In this document: positions 25,844 through 34,283 of the stretch, piece by piece
How the letters are laid out: every line of letters begins with the position of its first letter
How positions within the stretch are numbered: the first letter of the stretch is position 1
NCBI GenBank assembly: GCA_947487385.1
Contig: CANKWU010000003.1
Coordinates: 52,002-116,001, forward strand
Reading direction: 5' to 3'
DNA from: Spartobacteria bacterium
GTDB lineage: Bacteria > Verrucomicrobiota > Verrucomicrobiia > Chthoniobacterales > UBA6821
DNA length: 64,000 nt
Notes under the pieces: generated by a model
What the model was told of the DNA's origin: nothing
Seen by the model: only the letters and a program-made list of their open reading frames with translations
The model's database searches: none
Position numbers and translations under genes: made by a program

Positions 25844-26392
25844 ATGAACTTCCGCCAGTCAGCTGCCACAAGATCCCGCACAGGTGCCTCCGCCTTCACC
25901 TTGGTCGAGCTGCTTGTGGTCATCGCTATCATTGCGATCCTGATGGGCCTCCTTTTCCCTGCGACTCAATCGGCATTCAATTCTTCCAAGAAAACCACTG
26001 CCAAAAATCAGACAGTCCAGATCGCCACTGCGATTACCGCTTATGAGGCCGAGTATGGCAGACTGCCCAGCAATACCACCGGAAAAGTTGACTCAGCACT
26101 GGTCAATATTCTCTGCAGCACAACAGCAGATACCAACAATAATCCTCGCGGAGTTCTCTTTCTCGATTCCAGCGCATGGAAAAGCGGCAAGGGGGGGACC
26201 AACAGCTACGGTTTCTGCGATCCCTTCAACGCAACGAACGTCTACTTGGTTGCCCTCGATACGAATTACAATAACCAAATCACTGTTCCTACAAATGCCA
26301 GTGGAGCAACGGCCACGATCACCAAGCATGTCGGGGTTTGGTCAATTCCTAAAGTCGGCTCCACAGACGTGCTGATCAATTCTTGGGATTAA
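25844..26392 (+). CDS. Type II secretion/pilin-like pseudopilin
   Basis: A 182-aa prepilin with a positively charged leader (to residue ~16), the prepilin peptidase site GASA/FTLVELLVVIAIIAIL and a 20-residue hydrophobic helix ending in LFPATQ. The first helix continues with KKTTAKNQTVQIATAITAYEAEYGRLPSN, as in GspG-type major pseudopilins. No H-Xn-DG motif is present. No secretion genes adjoin; in PVC bacteria such orphan pseudopilin-like genes are common. Its stop is 5 nt from tRNA-Gly(CCC). Confidence 0.88.
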   Translation: MNFRQSAATRSRTGASAFTLVELLVVIAIIAILMGLLFPATQSAFNSSKKTTAKNQTVQIATAITAYEAEYGRLPSNTTGKVDSALVNILCSTTADTNNNPRGVLFLDSSAWKSGKGGTNSYGFCDPFNATNVYLVALDTNYNNQITVPTNASGATATITKHVGVWSIPKVGSTDVLINSWD

Positions 26393-26397
26393 GTTTT

Positions 26398-26471
26398 GCG
26401 GGTGTGGTTCAATGGTAGAATGTGGCCTTCCCAAGGCTGAGACGAGGGTTCGATTCCCTTCACCCGCTCCA
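26398..26471 (+). tRNA. tRNA-Gly (anticodon CCC)
   Basis: Acceptor stem GCGGGTG/CACCCGC, anticodon stem TGGCC/GGCTG (two G-U pairs) with loop TTCCCAA, T-arm GAGGG-TTCGATT-CCCTT; discriminator T and encoded CCA. Confidence 0.95.
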
Positions 26472-26562
26472 AGTTGAGCTTTTAATGCCTGTAAGGCCTA
26501 TTTCTGAAACGAGTTGCCATGATCCTTCTCGGAGCCGAGCGAGGTTGACTCTGGCATATCAA

Positions 26563-26593
26563 AAAGCGCCAATCCCGTCAGGGAAGGCGCTTT
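26563..26593 (-). terminator. Terminator-like hairpin
   Basis: AAAGCGCC/GGCGCTTT (8 bp) plus an inner TCCC-GTCA-GGGA stem; on the minus strand it is followed by TT and then GATATG, on the plus strand by AGATAA. Good stem symmetry means it could also end transcription of tRNA-Gly on the plus strand. Confidence 0.55.
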
Positions 26594-26750
26594 AGATAAT
26601 AATGGAGAGTTTTTTTTCGGAGGATTGCTCTGTCCGCACAGCGGCCGACGTTCGTCATTCAGCCACAGTGGGATTTCTCTCTCCCCAGTTGGCAGCATTG
26701 GCTGTTACCCCAATGCATTCCCGATCTCTCTTCTTAAACAAACGAAACGA

Positions 26751-26785
26751 ACACTGATTGCAAGCCGCTGGCTGGCAATCAGTGT
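26751..26785 (-). terminator. Rho-independent terminator of the rhaA operon
   Basis: An 11-bp perfect stem (ACACTGATTGC/GCAATCAGTGT) with an inner 4-bp AGCC/GGCT stem. On the minus strand it is followed by the T-rich tract TCGTTTCGTTTGTTT. It is 24 nt beyond the rhaA stop. Confidence 0.75.
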
Positions 26786-26809
26786 GTCGTAAATAGCTAA
26801 GTCTGCCGG

Positions 26810-28060
26810 TTATCGTTTCGACAGTGTGTCGCGCTCGTAGGCCTCGACAGCGCTGTACCATTCCCCGTCGCGAGGACGATCGTGGCGTTTGCAATGCTCG
26901 TCCCAGACAGCTCCCCAAGGAAGGCTGCGCGAGTCCTCGAAGAGGGCGAGTCGCTTCCCGTCGTTCCTGGAATTCTCGGCTTCTACGAGATGGGACTGCG
27001 GAGCAAGGAGGGCGAGAAGAAGGGCCTTCTGAGTATTGCGGGTGCCGATTGTCCATGCGGCGATGCGGTTGATGGAGGCGTCGAAGAAGTCGAGGCCGAT
27101 GTGGGTGCGGGGGAGGAATCCTCCGACCACCACCTCGTGGAGCATTTCGCGTGTGGAATCATCAAGTGTGACGACGTGATCGCTGTCCCAGCGTACACCG
27201 CGGGAGACATGGAGCAGGAGACGAGGGACGTGGAGCAGGACCGAGGAGATCTTGTCGGCGACTGATTCCGTTGGGTGGAAATGACCGGCATCAAGGCAGA
27301 GGGCGAGCGCTTTCTTGGCGGCGTAGCCAAGGTAGAACTCGTGGGAACCCACGGTGTAGCTCTCCACACCGATTCCGAAGAGCTTGCTCTCGACAGCATC
27401 GATATTCCAGCGGGACTGTTCGCCAAGGTCGGCGGATAGGATGGCGTCGAGCGATTCCGCAAGTCGTGCGCGGGGCGAGAGGCGGTCGGCTGGGCGATCC
27501 TTGGTGCCGTCTGGAATCCAGATGTTGGTGACCACCGGATTGTCTAGGGCTTCCCCGAAACCCGCTGCAATGCGTCGGCTGGCGATGCAATGGTCGATCC
27601 AGAAGCGGCGGATCGCTGGGTCGCGGTGAGAGAGCGTGAATCCGTCAGCTGCAAGGCGATGTCCAAAGCAAGTGGGATTGAAATCGATGCCCCATCCGCG
27701 CTCCTTAGCCCAGTCGCGCCAGGAGGCGAAATGATCGATCGTCAACGAGTCGCGGTCAACCCCACCCGGGTTATCGGTGACATAGATGGCATGAAGATTG
27801 AGGCGGAGAGGTCCGGGGATGAGTGCGGCCGCTTGTGCCAGATCCTTAGTGAGTTCACCAAAATTCCGCGCTTTTCCGGGATAGTTTCCGGTGGCAAGGC
27901 AACCCGAACCGGGAGCCCCTTCGGATGATTCGAATCCGGCGACATCATCCCCCTGCCAGCAGTGGAGGGAGATGGGTGTAGCGGCCAGAGTGGAGAGGGC
28001 GGCTTCAGTGTCAACGCCCCAGGAGGCGAAGCGTTCGAGGGCGTCATTGTAGGGAGTCAT
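26810..28060 (-). CDS. rhaA: L-rhamnose isomerase
   Basis: Interconverts L-rhamnose and L-rhamnulose; characterised homologues also act on D-allose/D-allulose. The 416-aa length matches E. coli RhaA (419 aa). Family blocks are strongly conserved: [84 protein letters not shown] and [17 protein letters not shown], including the metal-binding Glu, Asp and His residues. Start taken at ATG 28060; a TTG at 28096 would overlap the upstream gene. Last gene of a four-gene operon that lacks rhaB and rhaD. Confidence 0.96.
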   Translation of the reverse strand: MTPYNDALERFASWGVDTEAALSTLAATPISLHCWQGDDVAGFESSEGAPGSGCLATGNYPGKARNFGELTKDLAQAAALIPGPLRLNLHAIYVTDNPGGVDRDSLTIDHFASWRDWAKERGWGIDFNPTCFGHRLAADGFTLSHRDPAIRRFWIDHCIASRRIAAGFGEALDNPVVTNIWIPDGTKDRPADRLSPRARLAESLDAILSADLGEQSRWNIDAVESKLFGIGVESYTVGSHEFYLGYAAKKALALCLDAGHFHPTESVADKISSVLLHVPRLLLHVSRGVRWDSDHVVTLDDSTREMLHEVVVGGFLPRTHIGLDFFDASINRIAAWTIGTRNTQKALLLALLAPQSHLVEAENSRNDGKRLALFEDSRSLPWGAVWDEHCKRHDRPRDGEWYSAVEAYERDTLSKR

Positions 28061-28092
28061 CGGAGAATTATGCAGGATTTGATGCCGACTGA

Positions 28093-29148
28093 TCAATCGC
28101 AGAGTTCGGGCGAGACGCGGAAGATGACCTTGTTATGGTAGGCCTTGCGTTCGCGGATACTTGTGAAGATGGCGGGGCCCTCCTCGAGTGTAGGAGTGTC
28201 GGTGACGAGCGGCGCGATTTGAAGTTCGCGATCCATGTACTTGAGGACGGTGGACCAGTCGTCGGTCCCGCGCGGGACGACCTTGCTGTTCCATGTGCCA
28301 TGGAGGGTGAGTTCGCGGCGCAGGATCGTGGAGAAGGCCTTCTCGCCGAGGCGGAACTCGCCGTGGAGGTTACCCATGAAAACGACCTCTCCGAACGTGG
28401 CGGCGCAGGCGATGGCCTGAGCGAAGGTGACGGGCAGGCCGCATGCCTCGACCACGCGGTGCGCACCCGCCCCGTTGGTTATTTCCATCAAACGAGCGAC
28501 CGGATCGCCTACTGCGGAATTGATGGTCTCGAACCCCATCTCTGCCGCGAGTGCAAGCTTGCGGGGATCGACATCGGCGACGATCACTCTGGAACAGCCG
28601 TGGATGCGTAGCCACTGGGCAGTCATGTTGCCGATGGGACCGGCGCCGATGACCAGGCCGGTGTCGCCAGCTGCGATGTGCAGCTTTCGGACGCCGTGCA
28701 GCGCCACGGCTGCGGGCTCCGTGCAGGCGGCGTGGAGCAGTTTCACATGATTCGGAAGGGGGAAGAGATTGGCAGCGGGAACCCTCAGCAGCTCCTGCAT
28801 TCCACCGTCACGGCGGGATCCGAAGTAGTCGTAGTTCGTGGTTTGGGCGAAGTCCCCGGTATCGAAGCCGGGCTGGCCCGGCTTGGGAATCAACGGGAAC
28901 ACCGCGACGCGGTCACCGGCCTTGAACCCATGCCCTGATTCCTCCAATACGGCGCTGAATTCATGGCCGAGAACCAACGGGTAGTGATAGGCGCCCCCGG
29001 CATCGAATCCACGTGGCAGGTCGCTTCCGCAAATTCCACAGGCAACGACACGGACTAGCAGAGAATCGGCTCCGGGATCCTCCGTCGGGGCGGAACGTTC
29101 CGCGTGGAAGACAAAATTACCGGGGGATTCCAGAACAAGGGATTTCAT
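28093..29148 (-). CDS. Zinc-type alcohol dehydrogenase, galactitol-1-phosphate dehydrogenase (GatD)-like
   Basis: Medium-chain dehydrogenase/reductase of 351 aa. The catalytic site shows C40-GSD43 and GHE (H62, E63), and the Rossmann motif is [40 protein letters not shown] and [14 protein letters not shown] closely follow the GatD pattern, which oxidises galactitol 1-phosphate to tagatose 6-phosphate. The structural-zinc cysteine loop of GatD is replaced by a Cys-free [10 protein letters not shown] segment. Sits 32 nt upstream of rhaA. The likely substrate is a sugar alcohol or its phosphate; which one is unknown. Confidence 0.85.
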   Translation of the reverse strand: MKSLVLESPGNFVFHAERSAPTEDPGADSLLVRVVACGICGSDLPRGFDAGGAYHYPLVLGHEFSAVLEESGHGFKAGDRVAVFPLIPKPGQPGFDTGDFAQTTNYDYFGSRRDGGMQELLRVPAANLFPLPNHVKLLHAACTEPAAVALHGVRKLHIAAGDTGLVIGAGPIGNMTAQWLRIHGCSRVIVADVDPRKLALAAEMGFETINSAVGDPVARLMEITNGAGAHRVVEACGLPVTFAQAIACAATFGEVVFMGNLHGEFRLGEKAFSTILRRELTLHGTWNSKVVPRGTDDWSTVLKYMDRELQIAPLVTDTPTLEEGPAIFTSIRERKAYHNKVIFRVSPELCD

Positions 29149-29171
29149 AATCTAAGATGATTCAAAGCACC

Positions 29172-30275
29172 TTACTCCCAGTCAATGATGACCTTGAGAC
29201 TGTCGGGATCAGCAGCGCGTCGGATGGCATCATGGATGCTGGTATGAGGAAAGCGCTCCGTGGCGTCGGTCATCTTACCGATGAGGGGAAGCTTTTTGCC
29301 CGCAAGGAGTTCGCGGGCGAGGTTGATCCCGTGGGGGCCCGATCCATGGGTGGCCTGGTAGCACTGAAGCTTGTAGTGGATGTCGTTGTTGAGATCGACT
29401 TCGTGGGCGATGCGCGGCTTGCCGCCTGCTCCCTTCACTCCGGCATGTCCATCCATGACGGTCCCGTAACCCATGAGTTGGACGGCGAGCCGGTAACCCG
29501 GTTCGGCTGGCGCGTTGACCATCACGAAGTGGGGTTCGTTGAATGGACGGCATTCCGCGAGAACGTTTTCGACGACCTTTTCGTCCCATGTGATTCCGAC
29601 CACCCGCTCGTTTCCGAAATCGCGTAGAACGCGCTCGAGACGCTCGGCACCGCGGTTCACGAGGATGACTTTCCGAGCCCCCATGGCAAGCGCGCACTGG
29701 AGGGCGTAGGTGCTCTGGGAACCAGCTCCAATAAGAACGACGATGCGGTTGTCGATGCATCGGTTCACCCTCGTCATTCCCTCAAGACAGCAAGCGAGAG
29801 GTTCCAACTGGCAGGCGTGGTCCGCGTCGAAGCCGGCTTCGAATTTTGCGATCGGTCCGAGTTCGACAAACCAGTCTGGCAGAATGGCGTGGGAACGCGC
29901 AAAGCCTGCAAACTCGTGGCCGGTGGCCTGTGTGTTCGGGCAGCTTGTCCAGTCGCCCGTTCCCTCTCTTCCGCAGTAGATGCAGGAGAGGTCGCCGCAT
30001 GGAATGTCGCACCCGATGCCGATGAGGTCGCCGGGAGAGAATTTCGTGACTCCCTCGCCGACGGCTTCCACCTTGGCGCTGACTTCATGCAGGATGACTG
30101 CGGGCCATGCTTTGATACGGGGAAGGCCCTGCCGGTAGATAACGACATCCGACTGGCAGACGGAGGTTCGCAGGATCTTGATGCGGATTTCGCCAGGAGC
30201 AGGCTCGGGCAAGGTCTCCTCAACCGGAGTGAAGGTTCCGCCCGGCTTGTCCAGATAGTAAACGGTGTTTTTCAT
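29172..30275 (-). CDS. Zinc-binding medium-chain dehydrogenase, substrate unknown
   Basis: A 367-aa MDR-fold protein. The catalytic-zinc residues are recognisable as C40 (SVCQSD) and H63-E64, but the usual GHE reads LHEVS. A four-Cys structural lobe is present with wider spacing than normal (C93, C98, C101, C112), followed by a second GHEF at 119-122. The nucleotide-binding segment is VVLIGAGSQSTYALQCALAMG. It lies 23 nt upstream of the GatD-like gene and 5 nt after the epimerase fusion, so it is part of the same operon. No characterised homologue recognised; polyol or sugar oxidation is inferred from context. Confidence 0.75.
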   Translation of the reverse strand: MKNTVYYLDKPGGTFTPVEETLPEPAPGEIRIKILRTSVCQSDVVIYRQGLPRIKAWPAVILHEVSAKVEAVGEGVTKFSPGDLIGIGCDIPCGDLSCIYCGREGTGDWTSCPNTQATGHEFAGFARSHAILPDWFVELGPIAKFEAGFDADHACQLEPLACCLEGMTRVNRCIDNRIVVLIGAGSQSTYALQCALAMGARKVILVNRGAERLERVLRDFGNERVVGITWDEKVVENVLAECRPFNEPHFVMVNAPAEPGYRLAVQLMGYGTVMDGHAGVKGAGGKPRIAHEVDLNNDIHYKLQCYQATHGSGPHGINLARELLAGKKLPLIGKMTDATERFPHTSIHDAIRRAADPDSLKVIIDWE

Positions 30276-30280
30276 AAAAA

Positions 30281-31957
30281 TCAGGCGGTTTGCTTCGCGG
30301 CCAAGGCCAGACCCTCGTCGATTGCGGTTCGCATCCGTTGGAGGTTGGCACTCCAGCTTGCCGAGGAATGGAAGATGCTACTTGTTCCGGCGACCAGATT
30401 ACTTGCCCCAGCGGCGACCATGCGCGGAATGTTCTCGAAGCTCACGTTCCCGTCGACTTGGATCGGGATATGTGAATATCCGGCCCGATCGAGCATCGTG
30501 CGGCAATCGGCGATCTTTCGGAAGGAGGCTGGAGCGAGTTGCTGGCCAGCGAACCCGGGATTTACCGTCATGATCAGCACGTAGTCGAGTCGTTCGAGGA
30601 TAAACTCCAGGGCACTGAGTGGCGTTCCGGGATTAAGGGCCACGCCTGCCTTTGCCCCCTGCTCCCGGATGCGTGCCAGCGTGCGGTCGAGGTGGGTGCA
30701 AGCCTCGGCATGGACCGAGATGCGGTCAACCCCGCTCCCCTCGAGAAGAGTCACGAATGCATCGCTTCCCGAGACCATCAGGTGGACATCGAGGGGGAGA
30801 GCTGTCTTCTTCCGCAGAGCGGTGATCAGACCGAGTCCGAGAGGCATGTTATGAACGAAGTGACCATCCATGACGTCGAGGTGGAGCATTTCAACGCCGA
30901 GAGCTTCGACGCGACGTAGCTCAGATTCGAAATTGAGGGGATCAACGCACATCATCGAGGGAGCGATTTCCACGCGTTCCGGCACGGGGGGCGTCGAGAT
31001 GATCTCGCTGGCAATGGTTGAGCCCTCTTGCGGGGAGGATGGTTTGGCAAGGAACACCTCCTTCAGGTGACGGAGCGATTGGCGAAGCTGCTCCTCAAGG
31101 TGACAGTCGGTGTAATCACGACCCAGCTTAGGGCCGCCGATCTCAAGATAACCGGTCAGGCTTTTCATCGGGATTCGGTCGGCGTTAGCGAGAAGCCTGT
31201 CTCGGAACAAAGCGACATCGACGATTCCCTTCTCCAATTCGGCGGGTCCGAATCCGAACGTGGAATGGAACCGGTCGTCGGTGTTTTTCAGGTGGACCTC
31301 ATGGAGCCATGGGAGCGTGGCATCGAAAAGGGCGATATGATCAAATTTCGTCTCCCCCTGCATAGTGATATAGCCGTGGGCGATGTCAGTGCAGTATCCG
31401 ATCTGCGAGGTGACCGAGGGATTGGCTTCATGGTAGGCTGTAAGTTCCTCTCCCATGGCAACGACTTCTTCGGGCAGGGTGGGAGGCTCAGCGAGGCAGG
31501 ACATCGGCTCTATAGTCAGCCATTCGACTCCGCGTGCCTTGGCGAAGTGCATCAGCTCCTTCATGTGGCGCACGTAGTTGCGAATCCCTTCCCCCTTGAG
31601 CCCCATCAGGTCACGGGGAACGGCGCCGGGGTTCGATCCGACAGCTGTCGCCCCGAGCAGGGCGCCCACTTCAATGAAGCGCTCGAAGTTACAACGGGCG
31701 ACCCCCTCCCATTCGGGATCCTCGCGGAAGAAGCCGCCGAGTTCGCGGTGGGCGGTAAACAGGCTGGGAATCTCTATTCCGAAATCATCGGCCTGTTTTT
31801 TCAACCGGTGAAAGTAACTGTCGGGCAGCTGGTAGGCCTCGAAAAACGATCCCAATTGGAGCTTGGTCACTCCCTCCTCAGCCATGAGGCGAAAGAGCCA
31901 TGGGAAGGAATAACGGTATTCGATGGGGTCGGATTTGATACCTAGGTGCAGTTGCAT
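30281..31957 (-). CDS. Fusion: sugar-phosphate isomerase/epimerase domain + AlsE-like ketohexose-phosphate 3-epimerase
   Basis: Two TIM barrels in one 558-aa chain. Residues 1-305 form a xylose isomerase-like domain with probable metal ligands E150 (LTIEPM), D191 (CTDIAHG), H222 (HEVHLKN) and E272 (YLEIGG). After a ~25-residue Ser/Pro linker, residues 329-558 are a ribulose-phosphate 3-epimerase-family domain with H359, D361, H392 and D502 as metal/acid-base residues. Its PSMMCVD, MDGHFV, MTVNPGFAGQ and VAGTSSIF blocks look closer to AlsE (D-allulose-6-phosphate 3-epimerase) than to Rpe. Both active sites look intact. First gene of the operon, start at ATG 31957. The combined reaction is not known to me. 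Confidence 0.85.
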   Translation of the reverse strand: MQLHLGIKSDPIEYRYSFPWLFRLMAEEGVTKLQLGSFFEAYQLPDSYFHRLKKQADDFGIEIPSLFTAHRELGGFFREDPEWEGVARCNFERFIEVGALLGATAVGSNPGAVPRDLMGLKGEGIRNYVRHMKELMHFAKARGVEWLTIEPMSCLAEPPTLPEEVVAMGEELTAYHEANPSVTSQIGYCTDIAHGYITMQGETKFDHIALFDATLPWLHEVHLKNTDDRFHSTFGFGPAELEKGIVDVALFRDRLLANADRIPMKSLTGYLEIGGPKLGRDYTDCHLEEQLRQSLRHLKEVFLAKPSSPQEGSTIASEIISTPPVPERVEIAPSMMCVDPLNFESELRRVEALGVEMLHLDVMDGHFVHNMPLGLGLITALRKKTALPLDVHLMVSGSDAFVTLLEGSGVDRISVHAEACTHLDRTLARIREQGAKAGVALNPGTPLSALEFILERLDYVLIMTVNPGFAGQQLAPASFRKIADCRTMLDRAGYSHIPIQVDGNVSFENIPRMVAAGASNLVAGTSSIFHSSASWSANLQRMRTAIDEGLALAAKQTA

Positions 31958-32077
31958 GAGAGAAAACCTAAATGAAAAATCAATTTAATCAAGCAATGAA
32001 TCATAAAATCAATCAAATCAATCATCAGATGATCATTTACTTGAGTTTTTGTTATCTCTTCGCTTAGAAATGACTGG
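31958..32077. promoter_or_regulatory. Divergent control region of the sugar operon
   Basis: An AT-rich 120-bp region between the epimerase fusion and the deoR-type gene. It carries repeated ATCAA elements (near 31987-31992 and the run AATCAATCAAATCAATCAT at 32007-32025) and an imperfect palindrome ATCAT-cag-ATGAT around 32021-32033. DeoR-family repressors often bind such repeats in their own divergent promoters. Confidence 0.5.
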
Positions 32078-32848
32078 ATGCATCCTACAGCTCGACAACG
32101 ACATATTCTGGATCTGCTGGAGGAAGTGGGTGAGCTCAGCGTGCAGGAGGTCTGTCGGGGGTTTTCTCTCTCCCCGGCAACTGTTCGGCGAGATTTCTCG
32201 ACACTCAGTCGGCAAGGCAGGGTGCTGAAATCATGGGGAGGAATCAGGTCAGCCGCAGCTGTGGGGTATGCGCGGAATGAGATGTTGCCAAGTTTCCTGC
32301 GCAACACCAAGAACCCTGAGGCCAAGGAGGCGATCGCACGGGAAGCAGCCTCTCTGGTGGCCGATGGCGACGTTGTCGCCGTGGATGGTGGGACTACCAC
32401 CCTGCGCCTCGCGCGGTATCTGGCTAATCGCCCCGTGCGCATCGTGACAAACTCGATCCTCATCGCCCATCGAATCGAGGCGTTGAGAAGCGGGGCGGGA
32501 GGCGCCGAAATCTTTCTTACAGGCGGCTTGGTCTACCCCTCCTCCGGACTTCTGGTCGGTCCGCAGGCCGTCGCCAACCTGCAGCAGTATCACAGCAACT
32601 GGGCCTTCCTCTCGGCCGGAGGGCTTGATGCCGGAGGGGCGACGAACACGAACCAACTGGTCGTGGAGTGCGAGCGAGCCATGATCCAAAACTGCCGTCA
32701 CGCCGTATTGCTTGCCGACAGGACCAAGTGGAAATGCCGGGATATGGTGCGACTCTGTTCGTGGCAGGAACTCGATATCCTGGTCACCGATGCGGAACCT
32801 GAGAGCCCTCCGCCAGGCCCCAGGGTGCTTGTTGCGGGCGCTCCCTAA
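32078..32848 (+). CDS. DeoR-family transcriptional regulator
   Basis: A 256-aa repressor-type protein. The N-terminal helix-turn-helix follows the family signature (RQRHILDLLEEVGELSVQEV, then LSPATVRRDFSTLSRQGRVL). The C-terminal DeoRC sensor domain has the VAVDGGTTTLRLARYL phosphate-binding loop, VTNSILIAHRIE, LTGGLVYPSSGLLVGP and ADRTKW. Sensors of this fold bind phosphorylated sugars. It is divergent to the sugar operon and is its probable regulator. Confidence 0.92.
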   Translation: MHPTARQRHILDLLEEVGELSVQEVCRGFSLSPATVRRDFSTLSRQGRVLKSWGGIRSAAAVGYARNEMLPSFLRNTKNPEAKEAIAREAASLVADGDVVAVDGGTTTLRLARYLANRPVRIVTNSILIAHRIEALRSGAGGAEIFLTGGLVYPSSGLLVGPQAVANLQQYHSNWAFLSAGGLDAGGATNTNQLVVECERAMIQNCRHAVLLADRTKWKCRDMVRLCSWQELDILVTDAEPESPPPGPRVLVAGAP

Positions 32849-32868
32849 CAAAGAGGCCAGGGAGAGAG

Positions 32869-33180
32869 TTAGTTTTTCAACGGAATCTCCGCGGCCTTTT
32901 CTTTGGACTCCAGTAAGTTCAGGCCTTGTTTGGAATACATGATGACATACATCTTCCGGAGGTCCGCATTGCTGGTTAGGACAACTTCTTTGGCGGTGAG
33001 ATGCGGGTGCGATGGCCGAAGGTCATGAAGGATTCGCTGAACGATAGGGTCTTTTGTAGGATCGGGTGTTGGTTTAGATGTGGGACTGGAGGTCTTGGAT
33101 TTCGACCCGGCATGAGCAGGTATCGCCATCAACAAAATCGTAACCAAGAATGGCAATGGCAATGGCAAGTGGCGGTTCAT
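32869..33180 (-). CDS. Small exported protein, unknown
   Basis: 103 aa with a clear signal peptide (MNRHLPLPLPFLVTILLMAI then PAHA/GSKSK), a Ser/Thr/Pro/Lys linker and a ~60-residue polar domain (PIVQRILHDLRPSHPHLTAK...). ATG 33180 is preferred over a GTG one codon upstream. No family recognised. It ends 20 bp from the convergent deoR-type stop and starts 22 nt after the mscL stop on the same strand. Confidence 0.6.
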   Translation of the reverse strand: MNRHLPLPLPFLVTILLMAIPAHAGSKSKTSSPTSKPTPDPTKDPIVQRILHDLRPSHPHLTAKEVVLTSNADLRKMYVIMYSKQGLNLLESKEKAAEIPLKN

Positions 33181-33202
33181 CACGAGGAGCAGGAGGTGAA
33201 AG

Positions 33203-33646
33203 CTACTTTTTCAAGGAGTCACGGATCTCGGTGAGGAGCTCCTCGGTTTTCGACAGCTTGGCTTCAGCAGCCTCGCTTCTTTTGAGCGTATTGATCGCCT
33301 TGACCAGTGCGAAGACGCAGGCGCTGATGATCACGAACTCAATGACCGTATTAATGAAACTACCGTAGGCCAGAATGGCAGCTCCATCCTTCTGGGCATC
33401 GGCAAATGTGGCGTAGTGTTTTCCATTGAGGGGAAGGTAGAGGTCCTTAAAGTCGATGCCTTTAAGAATCAGCCCGATCGGGGGCATGATGATAAAACTG
33501 ACCAAGGCTGAGACAATCTTGCCGAATGCGGCTCCCATGATCACGCCGATTGCCAGATCAACGACATTTCCACGGCTGATGAATTCCTTAAACTCCACGA
33601 GGAATTTCGTGGAGTTTTCGACAACGTTTTTAGGTTCTGGGATCAT
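33203..33646 (-). CDS. mscL: Large-conductance mechanosensitive channel
   Basis: Homopentameric inner-membrane channel that opens under membrane tension to release solutes during hypo-osmotic shock. The 147-aa protein has the cytosolic N-terminal amphipathic helix, TM1 with [20 protein letters not shown], the periplasmic loop, TM2 ([20 protein letters not shown]) and a charged C-terminal helix ([17 protein letters not shown]). Confidence 0.95.
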   Translation of the reverse strand: MIPEPKNVVENSTKFLVEFKEFISRGNVVDLAIGVIMGAAFGKIVSALVSFIIMPPIGLILKGIDFKDLYLPLNGKHYATFADAQKDGAAILAYGSFINTVIEFVIISACVFALVKAINTLKRSEAAEAKLSKTEELLTEIRDSLKK

Positions 33647-33769
33647 GGGGGGACTTATAAGTTGAAGAGTTAAATTGTTGAAGAGTTAAAAAGAGGTTGC
33701 GCGTAAGACGTCACAAGTTGAAGGACAAAAGGCTCGACGCCCCTTTGTAACGTTTCACTCTTTAACGTT

Positions 33770-34159
33770 TCACCGCCCCGAAGGCGCATGCTGGATAAGC
33801 TCCACTTCATAACCCTCCGGAGCATCGATGAAGGCGATGATCGAGCCTGAAGAGGTGTGATGCGGGCCGTCGCTGAGGGGATAGCCCTTGGCTGCGGCCA
33901 CCTTGGCAAAATCCTCCAGATCCGTGACCTCGAAAGCGAGATGGGTCAGATCAGTCCCCACCACCACGGGACCGCTGGCGTTGTACTCGCAGAGCTCGAT
34001 CTCCTCGTCACTTCCGGGAGCCTTCAAAAAGACCAGCTTGGAACCCCGTCCGCTCTCGCTTCGGCGGATTTCCTGCAGGCCAAGAACGTCCCGGTAAAAG
34101 GAAACGGACTTTTCGAGATCCTGAACGCGATAACGGGTGTGTAAAAGTTTAGTGATCAT
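33770..34159 (-). CDS. VOC-family glyoxalase-like protein
   Basis: 129 aa with two beta-alpha-beta-beta-beta modules. Metal-ligand positions of glyoxalase I are present: H7 in LLHTRYRVQD, Glu in IELCEYN, His in LTHLAFEV and Glu near the end in EVELIQ. It could be lactoylglutathione lyase (GloA), which detoxifies methylglyoxal, but VOC specificity is hard to assign. Start at ATG 34159. Confidence 0.78.
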   Translation of the reverse strand: MITKLLHTRYRVQDLEKSVSFYRDVLGLQEIRRSESGRGSKLVFLKAPGSDEEIELCEYNASGPVVVGTDLTHLAFEVTDLEDFAKVAAAKGYPLSDGPHHTSSGSIIAFIDAPEGYEVELIQHAPSGR

Positions 34160-34283
34160 CTTGTTTGAAGGATGAGACCTGACACTTGAAAGCTGAAAGA
34201 AAATAATTACCGAGCCCGCGGACGCTCTGTCGGCTGGGAACTTCCTTGTCTAACAGGCAGATCTTTTCCAACCTTATGGATAA

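Larger units (their letters stand above)
26472..26809. other. Intergenic region with two hairpins, no gene recognised
   Basis: 338 bp between tRNA-Gly(CCC) and the rhaA stop. It holds the two terminator-like hairpins listed separately (26563-26593 and 26751-26785). The rest shows no convincing ORF. Confidence 0.45.

Noticed and set aside
31028..31945. 305-codon plus-strand open frame antisense to the isomerase-epimerase fusion
   Set aside because: The minus-strand frame carries two complete enzyme domains; the antisense product has no motif.
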